64,000 nt of DNA from NCBI GenBank assembly GCA_043228905.1, contig JBHGNT010000112.1:18118-82117 (forward strand), written 5' to 3'. Each line of letters begins with the position of its first letter. The stretch's first letter is position 1. A program made the translations under genes and the position numbers. The notes under the pieces are model-generated. The model was not told where the DNA came from and did not search any database. It saw only the letters and a program-made list of their open reading frames with translations. This DNA is from Azolla caroliniana (taxonomy: Eukaryota; Polypodiophyta). This document shows, in pieces, positions 53,891 through 64,000 of the stretch.

Positions 53891-56800
53891 GTTCAGGTGG
53901 CGTAACCCAAGCGCATCTGAGAATTGACGTAACTTGTCGAGACCTAGCGGCTTGGTGAATACGTGGGCAATCTGCCGACCTGTCGGAACATACACTAGTT
54001 CGACTTCACCGGAAAGGAAACGCTCACGGACAAAATGGTAATGCACCTCAGTGTGCTTGGTCCGAGCATGAAATACGGGGTTTTTCACAAGTTGGATGTT
54101 GCTGAGGTTGTCGCAATAGATCGTCGTCGGAGCGGACACCTTCACATGCAGATCCCGTAATAGCCATTTTAGCCAAATGACTTTGCACATAGCAACAATC
54201 GCCCCTCGATATTTGGCCTTCGTGCTCAACAATGCTCCTGTTAGCTGCTTCTTACTGCTCCACGCGATCGCCGCACATTCCATTGACAATATGTATCCAG
54301 ATGTGGATCTACGATCGTTGGCATTTCTGGCCCAATCCGCATCCGTGTAGCCAACTAACTGTTCGACTACGCCTGCCCGACACAACAACACCATGTCTTT
54401 AGTGTTGTTGACATATCGCAGTATCCTTTGCACACACTAAAAGGTTCGGTCGTGGGTTGCAGCATAAATTGACTGATGAGGCCGACCAGGTAGCTGAGAT
54501 CCGGTCGAGTGATCGTCAAATAGATTAGGCTTCCGACAATTTGTCGGAACCGTGTTGGGTCGCACACCTTTCTCAAATCTTGGCGAAGCTTGACGTTTCT
54601 ATCCAGAGGGGTCGAGACAGGCTTACAATATTTAGCATATTTAGCGCGTAATGACATTGGCTGATCAATATGACTTCCGGGTGCGGATCACTTCGATCCC
54701 AAGGAAGCAATGAAGGTCTCCAAGATCCTTCATGTCAAATGATGCCGCAAGCTGAAACTTTACGCGACCGATTTCATCTAGATCGACACCGACGATGACT
54801 AAATCATCAACATAAAGTAAAAGAAAAACTAGTCCATATCAACCTTGCCGAACGAACAATGAAGAGTCCGATTTCGATGGCGCAAACCCCATCTTACACA
54901 ACCGTTGTGTAATCTTCACATTCCAAACTCGCGGGGCTTGCTATAAGTTCATATAACGACTTCTTCAATCGGCACACTGCCGAAGTGTTATGTTCGGATA
55001 AGAATCCGGGGGGTTGTACCATGTACACCTGCTCCTCAAGGTCACCTTGCAGGACCGCATTCTTCACATCCATCTGATGTAGATGCCACCGCTTCGCCGC
55101 TGCTACGGCTAGCAGAACACGCATGGTGGTAATCTTCGCGATCGGCGCGAAGATCTCTTCATAATCCACGTCGTGCTTCTGCACGTAGCCTTTCACCACT
55201 AATCAGGCCTTGTAGCGGTTGACAGAGGCGTCGGTGTTGTACTTGACCTTATACACCCATCTGCATACGATTGGCTTCACACCCTTCAGTGCGTCAACCA
55301 GGTCCGAAGTCTTGTTATCCGATAACTCACGCATCTCTTCCTCCATCGCGGCATGCTAGTTTGCGTCTTCCATCGCTTTTACGTAGCTCTCCAGCTCATG
55401 CACTTCCGCCACTCGCGTCATGTACGCATAATGGTGTGCCATGTACTCATTATACCCATATCTCTTTAAAGGGTTCTTTAGGCAAGTAGATCAGCGTAAT
55501 TCGTGATTAGCCGATTTCGCGACCATCTCGGCCGACTTCAACCTCTTACACAAAGTTTCTTTTTCAATTGGCCCGAAGTCAGGTTCGCTCCAATCTGACT
55601 CGGCACTACCGAACTCGTACTCCAACATCTTCTTCTTCCCCCTTCTCTCTACATGTAAACTGTCTCCTCGGTTGCTTACGCAGGGACAACACGGGCGAGT
55701 CTCCACTACTCGCCGGCTCTTCACACGATTGACCATCTCGGCTCAACCCCTCACTCGGCCCACTTAGCCGAAAAGAGATCGGACTCTCTCCTAGAGCTTC
55801 GATTTCCTAAATCGCACGAAGGCATCTCAACCTCGTTGACCTCTTCTTCAGAATTCGGAGTGGAGTCATTGGATACTGGGGTCAAAGACAAGTACCACGA
55901 AACGGACTTGTCGAACACGACATCTCGACTTACGCGATCTTGTTTGGTTCGGGGATTATAACACTTATAACCCTTATGTTCCTCCGAGTACCCAACCAGG
56001 ATACACTTCTCGACTTTGGCGTCCAACTTCCTCCGTGTCTCCTTCAGCACATGCACATACGCTATGCTACCGAAAACCTTCAAGTGTGCCAAGTTCGGCT
56101 TTTTGCCGAAGTACAACTCATTTGGTGACACTCCTCCATTGGCAAAAGTCTGATTCTATAGGTAGACAACTGTTCTGACCGCTTTCGCCCAATAGAACTT
56201 CGGCAAATGCTTCTCTTCAAGCATCGCCCTTGTCGCCTCTTCGATTGTCTAATTCTTCCGATCGGCCACGCCGTTCTGCTACGGTGTGTATCTACACAAG
56301 AATTCACATCAATTCCTTCTGCAGATAACTCGTGAACTAGTCGGCGAAGTACTCCTTCCCGCTATCGGACCGTAGGCACTTGATCTTACGCCCAATTTCC
56401 CTTTCCTCAAGGCTCTTTACCTTCACGAAACACGCCAAGTCTTCGCTCTTTTTCCCGATCAAGCACACCCAAGTGTGCTAAGAGAAGTCATCGATGAAAG
56501 TCACGAAATATCGGCTTCCACGGAGACTCACGTTCTGTGTCGGTCCCCATACATCCGAATGGATCACATCGAGTGTATTTCGACTCCGGTTATGCTCATT
56601 GGGGAATGGAAGTCAGTGATGTTTTCCCAACAGGCAAGCTTCGCAAACTTGCCCCTTTTGGCCACTGAATTTCGGCAAGCCGAAAATGATGTTTTCCATT
56701 TGCATTTCTCGTAGCTTCGGGAAATTGACGTGGCCGAACCGCTTGTGCCACAGGTCGATATTTGATTCGACCTTTTGTCCTTTCACGAAGATAACGGTGC

Positions 56801-57530
56801 CTACGTCATTGGTCTCGAGGATAAACATCCTCCCTTCACGGTGCCCTTGCGTGATTATCTTGCCTTCCTCTCCTATGAAGCACCTGTGATGTGTGAATCG
56901 AACTTGCATCCCCTGGTCAACAATTTGGCCAACCCACACCAGGTTCTTGGTTATTGTTGGGACGTGTAGCACGTTCATGAGCTTCCCTTTTTGTCCAACG
57001 TGACTGAGGGGAACTTCACCAACATGTTTAATGGTATGCAGAGTGTCGTCTCCTGTTTCGACCACTCCTTGCTTTTCCGGTTTCTCCAAGTATGAGAACC
57101 ATTCCTCGTGACTCGTTATATGATTTGACGCTTCAGAGTCAATATACCACACCTCGTTTGCCCTCGAGGTGTTCATGGCCATTGAATTAGCCTTGTGCTT
57201 CATTACAAAGGTTGGGCCCGATCCATTTCCGGCTCATTTGGAGCCTTTCGCATAGTGTGACCTTTGACGCCTCTCTACGTCTCTTCGCCTCGATCCAGCT
57301 TTGTCGGAATCGGCTCGTTTCTTCCAGCACTCGCTCTCCCTGTGGCCTTTCTTGCCACACTACTAGCAATCTGTTGCGGCCTTCTCTTGCCGGTTTCCCC
57401 TTGCTTCCGGCATTTTGATTATGCCGCACGTTCTACTCTTTTCGGCTACCTCCATCACGCGTCGATTCACCACGTGGCCTATCTTCCTCCATGTATAGCA
57501 TTTTTCTTTCGGTGTTGTCGTGATGTTTTT
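53387..57530 (-). pseudogene. Ty1/copia element M gag-pol, decayed, with long C-terminal extension
   Basis: On the minus strand: gag tail with knuckle C-TAG-TAG-CGKKGHRESEC (57368 down), protease WYIDSEASNHIT (Glu in place of Gly, 57140 down), GAG-pre-integrase (LWHKRFGHVNFPKLREM, CEACLLGKHH), integrase (to GKKPNLAHLKVFG near 56105), a Glu-rich linker, RT (KGYVQKHDVDYEEIFAPIAK, WHLHQMDVKNAVLQGDLEEQ), and RNase H (GYTDADWARNANDRRSTSGY, YCDNLSNIQL, HVFTKPLGLDKLRQFSDALG). The frame then continues about 165 codons to TAG at 53387-53389 in a highly charged tail. Gag N-terminus and 5' LTR are missing. Confidence 0.88.
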
Positions 57531-57539
57531 GACACATAG

Positions 57540-58160
57540 TGTGAAACCACCATTAAAAGAGAATAAAAATAGTAGTCCAAATAAACTAATGTTGTTAAGT
57601 CAACTATAGTAATAAATGAAAGGATAAAAAGTTAGAAGAGGTTCTCAAAAGTAGAGAAAAAGATGGGGAGAAAAGAAGAAGAAGCACGCGTGGATATGAA
57701 GAGGACACTAGAGAAAAAAGCTCATAATTTCCTCGTTAGATGTCCAAATTAGAAAAGAAAAGATGCATAAGAAAGCTAACCCAAAGAGCTTTCCAAGATT
57801 ATCTTGAATGTGAAATTGGAGGCTAGAAAACAGAAATAGTGAGAAAAAGAAAAGTCGACTCATATAGACAAGCTTTTTTAGGGGAAAAAGGCATTCGAAA
57901 CTCTAACTCTCATGTGTGTAAGTAAGCCTTTTCCATGTGTGTCCGTGTGTAAGCCTTCCTCACGTGCATTTGTTCACCTTGCGACAAGGGGTTTCTTCGG
58001 GCTTGCCCATGCACCTCTCCTTTTCACAAACACGTTCAAACACTTGTGCCTTGTTTGTGTAAGCCTTCCTTGTGTTGTGGTTGTGAGCCCTATTTCCTTC
58101 CCGTCCATAACCCCAACGGTTCCGCCTCACGATCCACACATAGTGATGGATTTTCACGAC
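57540..58160. other. Interval without recognised gene
   Basis: Mostly purine-rich then pyrimidine/TG-rich sequence. TATGTGTAAGCCTTCC-type phrases recur three times near 57915, 57945 and 58060. No LTR ends or coding similarity seen. Confidence 0.4.
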
Positions 58161-58167
58161 ATATGTA

Positions 58168-58414
58168 AGTGGTGAACCCAACGCGAAGAGGTGGTAGGAA
58201 GGATCAAGTGCTTGAAATAGAAGATTAGAAGATGGCTTTTCGTCAAACACCCAAGAAGATGAACTGACAAAGTTGGTGGCTATTGTCGAGCATATGATGA
58301 GAGAGCATATGATGAGAGCTCGAGATAATGATGCAAGCTTAGACAAGGTCATCTGCCGAATTGTTGAGATAGCGGGCGAATTTGGTGGAAGAAACATTAC
58401 AGATTTTCTCGCTA
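58168..58414 (+). pseudogene. Helical gag-like fragment interrupted by gypsy J
   Basis: A frame reads DELTKLVAIVEHMMREHMMR, then LDKVICRIVEIAGEFGGRNI and TDFLA, and is cut by the J LTR. The pattern of a helical stretch followed by F-G-G-R-N-I-T-D-F-L resembles gag-type ORFs of plant elements. Weak evidence. Confidence 0.3.
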
Positions 58415-58820
58415 GTGTCATGATATGGCAAGACTTGAACCCATGACCTTATGTTATATGGGTTGAGCTCTTAACCATTACACTATCTATTATAATAAGT
58501 AAGATATTATTTTTATTTAAGTTTTACTAAACGTATATTCCAGATTTCTCTAGAACATTCTAGAAGCTTCATGACTACTCTTGAGAACATTATAAAAGGA
58601 GGCACAAGGCATTATTTCGAACCAAATCGGTTCAACGCCAGTCTTAAGCCTCCTAGCCTTCCTTGTATATTCTTCTCACATAATATATCGTTGTCATCAT
58701 CATTTTCTCTCCCTCAATCTCTCACTCACTCACTCACTCTCTCTCTCCTTCCTCGAGTGTTCTACATCCTCTATTCCTCTTAGTACTAATTTCTTCTCTG
58801 TCTCAATACTATTCCTGACA
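58415..58820 (+). repeat. 5' LTR of gypsy J (406 bp)
   Basis: TGTCATGATATGG to ATTCCTGACA, homologous to 29359-29783. It contains ATTATAAAAGGAGGC at about 58590, a TCACTCACTCACTC run, and an antisense tRNA-like segment at 58432-58486. Confidence 0.85.
58432..58486 (-). repeat. Antisense tRNA-like segment in LTR J
   Basis: The minus strand has TAGTGTAATGG (A-box-like) and GGGTTCAAGTC (B-box-like) about 33 bases apart, at the same place as in LTR I. Confidence 0.5.
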
Positions 58821-58970
58821 GTTTGAACCGATTTCCCTCCTTCTGTCTCCTCCTTTCCTCCTCTTCCTTTTATCTTCTTACATATCCCCTTTGTTCTAGT
58901 CTTCTTTTCGGTTTCCCTCATCTTCTTCCCCTTTTTTCCCTTCATACTAATCCTCTTATACTCCCTAGTA

Positions 58971-59945
58971 AAATGGAAATTGTTAGCGCTCAGGAATACC
59001 AATCTGTTTTCTCGGAGCTCCAGTGCTTTAAAGAGAAATTTGTAGCACTAGAATAGGAAAATCACCGTTTGCTGGGGGATCTTCAACAAATAGTGCTAGA
59101 AAAACAACAACACGAGGAGGTGACGTTATGTGTACAACAACTTGAAGCGACTATTGTATCACTACAACAACAAGGATCAAGCACTCAAAGGATTCACAGA
59201 GAACCCTAGATCGGTCTTCCTGCAAAATTTGATGGGACCCGATCACAGTTTAGAAGTTTTCTAAATCAGGTACGTGTAGTGATTCAAATGCATCCTTCTA
59301 GATATCCCACCGATGCATCATGAGTGGGACTAGTAGGCACTCTACTTAGTGGCTCCGCATTGGCATGGTTCTCTCCATTGGTAGAAAAGGAATCTCCATT
59401 ACTAAACAATTTTGAAGAATTTATAAGTGAGTTTAAAGCCTCTTTTGGAGATACTGATATCATAAGGACCACAATCAACAAAATCCGATGATTACACAAG
59501 GTGATCGTCCAGCCTCCGATTACGGCGCAGATTTCCTCCTACTCGCTGCTGATATCCCTTCAGATGATCAGGCATTGATGGAGCGATTTCATTATGGTTT
59601 ACGCAACAATGTCAAGGATTTACTCTTGACCTTCCCCGAAGAACCAAAGTCATTAACAGACGCAATCAGTCATGCGGTGAAATGCGACAACCGCCTTTTC
59701 GAACGATGTTCATAACGGCAATTCCAGATGTCGAGGGCAAGATCAGAGCCCAGCTATGCCTTACTGGTAGCGAAACCTTTTCCGAGGGAGTCATATAATG
59801 TGTCTCCAGTGACACTACACATCGTCACGGACCATTATCGGATGAAGAAAAGCAGCGACGTCGAGCAAATCGACCATGTCTTTATTGCGGTGGACCAGGG
59901 TATATTGCAGTAAATTGTCCCCATAGGCCAAGAAGACAAGTAAAC
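58971..59945 (+). pseudogene. Gag of gypsy J
   Basis: ATG at 58971 (MEIVSAQEYQSVFSELQCF), a coiled-coil-like region, then the capsid motif LPAKFDGTRSQFRSFLNQV, LVGTLLSGSALAWFSPLVE, NFEEFISEFKASFGD, and a knuckle CLYCGGPGYIAVNC (His replaced by Tyr) near 59864, followed by a basic RPRRQ tail. Stops at 59054, 59207, 59322 and frameshifts near 59490 and 59720 break it. Role: particle formation and RNA packaging. Confidence 0.82.
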
Positions 59946-60129
59946 CAAATAGTTGCTAGTTCTAATTGTACTAAACCCGAGTCAATTTCAATAGGAATAC
60001 CTAATAGTACTAATAGCCCAAATCTAGCGAACAAATTTGATGTCCTTAGTCAGTTAGAAGAAGAGTTAAACAACTAAGTCCAGCAAAAATAGGAGTTGTT
60101 TGGTTGGACAGCCCTAGATCTGTGCAGCC

Positions 60130-60560
60130 CATTAGTGGTTCCATTCCCTTTAAACAAGTTAGCAATGTGTTCGTAGCTTAAGTAATAGTTAGTACTAAAA
60201 GTACCCCTCCAGTACATGTCTTAGCACTACTAGATTCCAGAGCTAAATCTTGCTTCATGGATAGGAATTTTGCCCAAGCTCATCAGATATCTCTCAGAAA
60301 ACTATTGTGTCCAGCCTCTGTAGTAGTCATTGACGGTCGTCCCGAGGATCTACTCATAAGATTGCAACCGTTTCGCTACATCAATTGCAGGAAGAAGGAA
60401 GAAAGGAATAAATGTTTCTCCTCGCAATATAAGTAAAACCCTCCGACACCACTAAAGAGGAGTCCACCTTTCAACTTCTAAAGAAGTATCATCATTATGC
60501 CAACGTGTTCGATAAAGGACAAGCCAATACGCTTCCTCACCATCGACCGTAAGATTGCCC
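60130..60560 (+). pseudogene. Aspartic protease region of gypsy J
   Basis: VHVLALLDSRAKSCFMDRNF followed by SVVVIDGRP. The active-site DSG/DTG reads D-S-R (60233-60241), which should abolish activity. The downstream part is frameshifted. Confidence 0.7.
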
Positions 60561-61850
60561 CATCGATTTACAACCAGGAAAAGAGCCACCATGGGGACCA
60601 ATCTACAATTTGTCACCAACCGAGCTAGAAGTCCTTCGAGCATATATAGAGGAGAATTTGGAAAATGGTTTCATTCGGCATTCGAAATCTCCAGCCAGCT
60701 CACCCATTTTCTTCTTCAAGAAGAAGGATGGATCACTTCGTCTTGTTGTAGATTATCGTGGCTTGAATAAGGTCACCATTAGAAATAGGTATGCACTTCC
60801 CCTTATCTCAAGTCTTTTAGAACGGATCAATGGTGCAAGGTTCTTCACGAAGATCGACTTAGGGGCATATAACCTCATACGGATCCGACCAGGAGATGAA
60901 TGGAAGACCGCGTTTCGCACCAGATATGGGCACGTCGAGTATACAGTCATGCCGTTTGGCCTCACTAATGCGCTAACAGTCTTCCAGCACATGGCAAATG
61001 ATATATTCCGAGATCACTTGAATGTTTGTTTGATCATCTATTTGGATGATCTACTGGTTTATTCGAAGACCCAAGAAGAGCATGATTCTCATCTACTATT
61101 AGTACTAAAATGACTTCGAGAACATGATCTTTATGCAAAGCTGGAAAAATGTAGTTTCGGGTGCAACCAGGTGGAATTTATGGGCTATGTCATCTCCTCG
61201 GAAGGCATCTCCATGGATCCAACTAAGGTCAAAACGGTGGTAGAGTCGAAAACTTCGTGTTCGTTGTGAGATGTGCAATGTTTTTTAGGCTTTGCCAATT
61301 TCTACCGCAAGTTTATACAGGATTACTCAAAGCTTGTTCTGCCTCTCATAAAACTTACTAAGAAGGGACAATCGTTCGTTTGGTCTAAAGAAGCGGACAT
61401 GGCTTTTGAGAATCTTAAGAAGGAATTTACATCGGATCTTATTCTAGCTCACATTGATCCAGAAAAACCATTCATCATGGAAGCGGACACATTGGATTTC
61501 ACATTGGGTAGCACTCTGTCACAACAAGGTAATCATGAAAAGCTACATCCTGTGGCTTTCCAGTCACGCAAGTTGGACGCCGCCGAAATCAACTATGAAA
61601 TTCATGATAAGGAGCTATTAGCAATAGTGGACTCTTTTACGCAATGGAGGCATTTTCTAGAGGGATCCTCTCATCAAGTCACCGTATTCAGTGATCACAA
61701 AAACCTTGCCTACTTTCAGAGTGCTAGTGTGTTAAATCGACGTCAAGCTCGGTGGGCCCAATTCCTCACGCGTTTCGACTTCAAAATTATATATCGTCTG
61801 GGGATGCACCAAGGAAAGGCAGATGCATTATCACGGGGGTTTCCTATGTA
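60560..61850 (+). pseudogene. Reverse transcriptase and RNase H of gypsy J
   Basis: [57 protein letters not shown] (one Arg codon deleted relative to L), [25 protein letters not shown] (YLDD at 61039-61050). Stop at 61111-61113 (TGA), frameshift near 61245, then an open 192-codon stretch with GFANFYRKFIQDYSKLVLPL, RNase H (FIMEADTLDFTLGSTLSQQG, EINYEIHDKELLAI, FSDHKNLAYF) and GKADALSRGFPM with TAG at 61849. It is the best-preserved gypsy pol in the window. Confidence 0.9.
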
Positions 61851-63222
61851 GCACCGCATCCCGGCAAGCCAGCTTTCGATAACCAAAAGCAAGTAATCTT
61901 GGGACTGGTACGACTGCAAGCAACACAGGTCTTCGGCATGCGCTTGGATTCCCACGTTATCGATACCATATGTGAGGACTTGAAGACAAATGCTTTCGCC
62001 CAAGCCATTCTAGCACAAATTGATCCCTCTCGAGCATCTTGTTCACAGTCGCAACAACCAGGTAGAGACTATCGACAATTCGAATGTCATGATAGATTAC
62101 TATTCTTTAAGAAACTCTTGTATGTTCCTAATGGTTATTGCCACCTTCGAGTAGTCCAAAACTATCATGACACATATACAGCTGGGCATTTTGGTAGTAC
62201 TAAGACATTAGATTTAGTACAATGATCATTCTGGTGGCCCTGTATGCGACAATTTGTCGAAGATCTTGTTCGGACTTGTGATACATGTTATAGAGAAAAA
62301 ATGCCAAGGCATCATCCATATGGTTTATTAGTACAATTCCAAGCAAGCCGCGGAAATCCATTGCTCTATATTTCATCACAGATCTTCTAGTCTCCTTGGG
62401 ATTCAATGCAATTTTAACAATAGTAGATCGATATATGAAGATGGCTCATTTCCTGCCATGTACTAAGGAAATCTCCAATGAAGAAACCGCCGAAATTGTC
62501 ATGCGTGAAGTATGTCGGCATCATGGCCTTCCTGATAATATCATCAGCGACCGTGGACCCCAGTTCATCTCAAAATTCTGGAAGCACCTTTTTTAAATGC
62601 TCAAGGCGACTTGTAACCTCTCCTTTGGCTACCACCCGCAAACCGACGACCAAGCAAAACGAACAAATGAAACGCTGGAGCAGTATCTTCGGTGCTTTCT
62701 AAGCTATCATCAAGATGACTGGGTAGATATTCTCCACTTCACCGAATTTGCTTGTAATAACTTTGTCCACTCATCGACTAAAGTTATGCCATTTTATGCT
62801 TATACAGGTTGTCACCCCTAGAGTTACCCACAAATCCTTGCACAGAGGATTGTTTGGAGCGGTTACGCAAGATACAAGCAAATTTATCTTCTCATCCTCA
62901 ACAAGCTCAACAAACACACAAGGTTTACGCAGATCATCATCGACTTCCATCTAGTTTTAACATTGGAGATCGGGTATGGCTACTGCGACGACACCTCAGG
63001 ACTACTCACCCATGCGAGAAGTTGGATTATCGACAATTAGGTCCTTTCCATATTATCGGAAAGATTAATGATGTCGCTTTTCGTCTTGATCTACCCCCGC
63101 AACTTCGCATACATCCAGTGTTTCATAGTTCTCTCCTCGACCCTATCAAGACAACACCATCACAAGACGTATTCCACAACCTCCACCCCCGATTGAACTT
63201 GAAGATGGACCTGAGTACGAGG
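61851..63222 (+). pseudogene. Integrase of gypsy J, chromodomain cut off
   Basis: Linker and HHCC zinc finger (HDTYTAGHFGSTKT, RTCDTCYREKMP), core (TIVDRYMKMAHFLP, NIISDRGPQFISKFWKHLF, SFGYHPQTDDQAKRTNETLE), then the GPY/F region (RVWLLRRHLRTTHPCEKLDY, PFHIIGKINDVAFRLDLPPQ). It stops at LEDGPEYE, where copia K starts at 63223. Frames are broken near 62223, 62390, 62596 and 62820. Element I shows the chromodomain that would follow. Confidence 0.88.
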
Positions 63223-63606
63223 TGACGCGTAATATGCGGAATATTACTCGGCCACAACCGAGTCTCAGATCGTGTTGTTTCGAATCGAACACCGAGAACA
63301 GGAATGGAGGTGAATACACGTACACACAGAAAATATGAGAGAGGTTACACATTATGTTTACGTGGAAAACCCTAAATGGGAAAAACCATTGGAGTCCACA
63401 AACTCCAACTATCACTATATCATATTTATACTAATATGACATTAGGACTATTTACAAGTATAGCCCCAACGGGCTCTCAGAAACATATTTACCTATATGT
63501 CCCTTCATCCGGTGAGAGGTTCTTCACCGGGCCTGCATCATCCGGTTCTCACCAGTCTTCCTTGCCGGGTACTCATATCCCATCCTGAGGGACCGAAATC
63601 CTAACA
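63223..63606 (-). repeat. 3' LTR of copia K (384 bp)
   Basis: On the minus strand TGTTAGGATTTCGGTCCCTC to ACGCGTCA, with TATAAATATG near 63426, the GGGTTTTCCACGTAAA box near 63370 and CCGG-rich U3. It is the same family as A and H. Confidence 0.88.
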
Positions 63607-63619
63607 AAATCCCCCTTCA

Positions 63620-64000
63620 CTCCAGCATGGGATGCCTCGTCAATCCGATCCGCTTCCAGCATGTGTCCAGCTTGTCGGGTGTCAACACCTTGGTCAGCAT
63701 ATCCAACCCGTTCTCCTCTGTGTGGATCTTCGTCAACACGAACTCTTGATCTTCTACTTGCTCCCTGATCCAGTGGTACCTACGCTGGATGTGCTTCGTT
63801 CTGGAATGGTATGTCGTGTTCTTTGCAAGGTGGATGGCACTTTGATTGTCGCATTAGAGCCAGTATTCCTCTTATCGGATCCCTAGCTCTCCGATGAAGT
63901 CCATCCATAATATTTCCTTGCCGGCTTCCACGACTGCCATGTACTCTGCCTCTGTGGTTGACAACGCAACCATCTTTTGCAGCCTCGACTTCCACGAAAT
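63620..64000 (-). pseudogene. RNase H end of copia K pol, cut by window edge
   Basis: The minus strand reads SRLQKMVALSTTEAEYMAV, VEAGKEI, SAIHLAKNTTYHSRTKHIQR, DQEFVLTKIHTEENG, DMLTKVLTPDKLDTC and RHPMLE before a stop and the tract AGTGAAGGGGGATTT. A one- or two-base frameshift near 63910 and a stop near 63880 are visible. Confidence 0.85.

Overview
The window is a stretch of land-plant nuclear heterochromatin built almost entirely of LTR retrotransposons. Reasons for calling it a plant: Ty1/copia elements with initiator-Met-tRNA primer sites, Ty3/gypsy elements with a chromodomain, telo-box motifs, and fragments of plant-type genes (mitochondrial HSP70 with a Ser/Arg-rich presequence, a WDR74/NSA1-like protein, a cupin). 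I cannot name the species. I see no rRNA, CRISPR array, bacterial or organellar gene cluster, and no convincingly active host gene.

Layout. 1-4111: decayed copia element A, truncated by the window edge, with its 3' LTR. 4112-7640: gag fragments and a deleted copia element B. 7650-12900: AT-rich DNA, a decayed coiled-coil ORF, and several tandem arrays. 13320-16466: decayed minus-strand copia C. 16529-19598: two nearly identical ~350-bp TATA-containing repeats (Q1, Q2) that bracket fragments of at least three host genes. 19971-25438: the best-preserved element, a copia with two LTRs, PBS, PPT, a 1332-codon gag-pol ORF and a perfect GTATC target duplication. It sits inside the 5' LTR of an older copia N (19854-19970 plus 25439-28156).

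28157-29783 is the 3' end of a chromodomain gypsy (I). 29784-43248 is a nest: copia E is split by copia H (31580-36631, TSD TATAG) and again by copia D (37411-42675). 43249-47100 is copia F with its 3' LTR. 47390-48792 is minus-strand copia G, related to E. 48793-52153 is minus-strand gypsy L, interrupted inside its RT by a 1072-bp probable solo LTR (50068-51139, TSD ACGG). 52154-52900 is the 3' end of another minus-strand gypsy (O). 52974-57530 is minus-strand copia M. 58415-63222 is gypsy J, same family as I and L, interrupted before its chromodomain by minus-strand copia K (63223 to the window end).

How the parts relate. A, H, K and the intact copia are one Tnt1-like superfamily and share an LTR promoter (TATAAATATGAC) and a conserved downstream box. 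C, D, F and M form a second copia lineage, and E and G a third. I, J and L are one gypsy family. The intact copia is the only near-functional unit, but it has an amber codon in gag and a lost zinc-ligand histidine in integrase. The most unusual segment is the gene-fragment block between Q1 and Q2.
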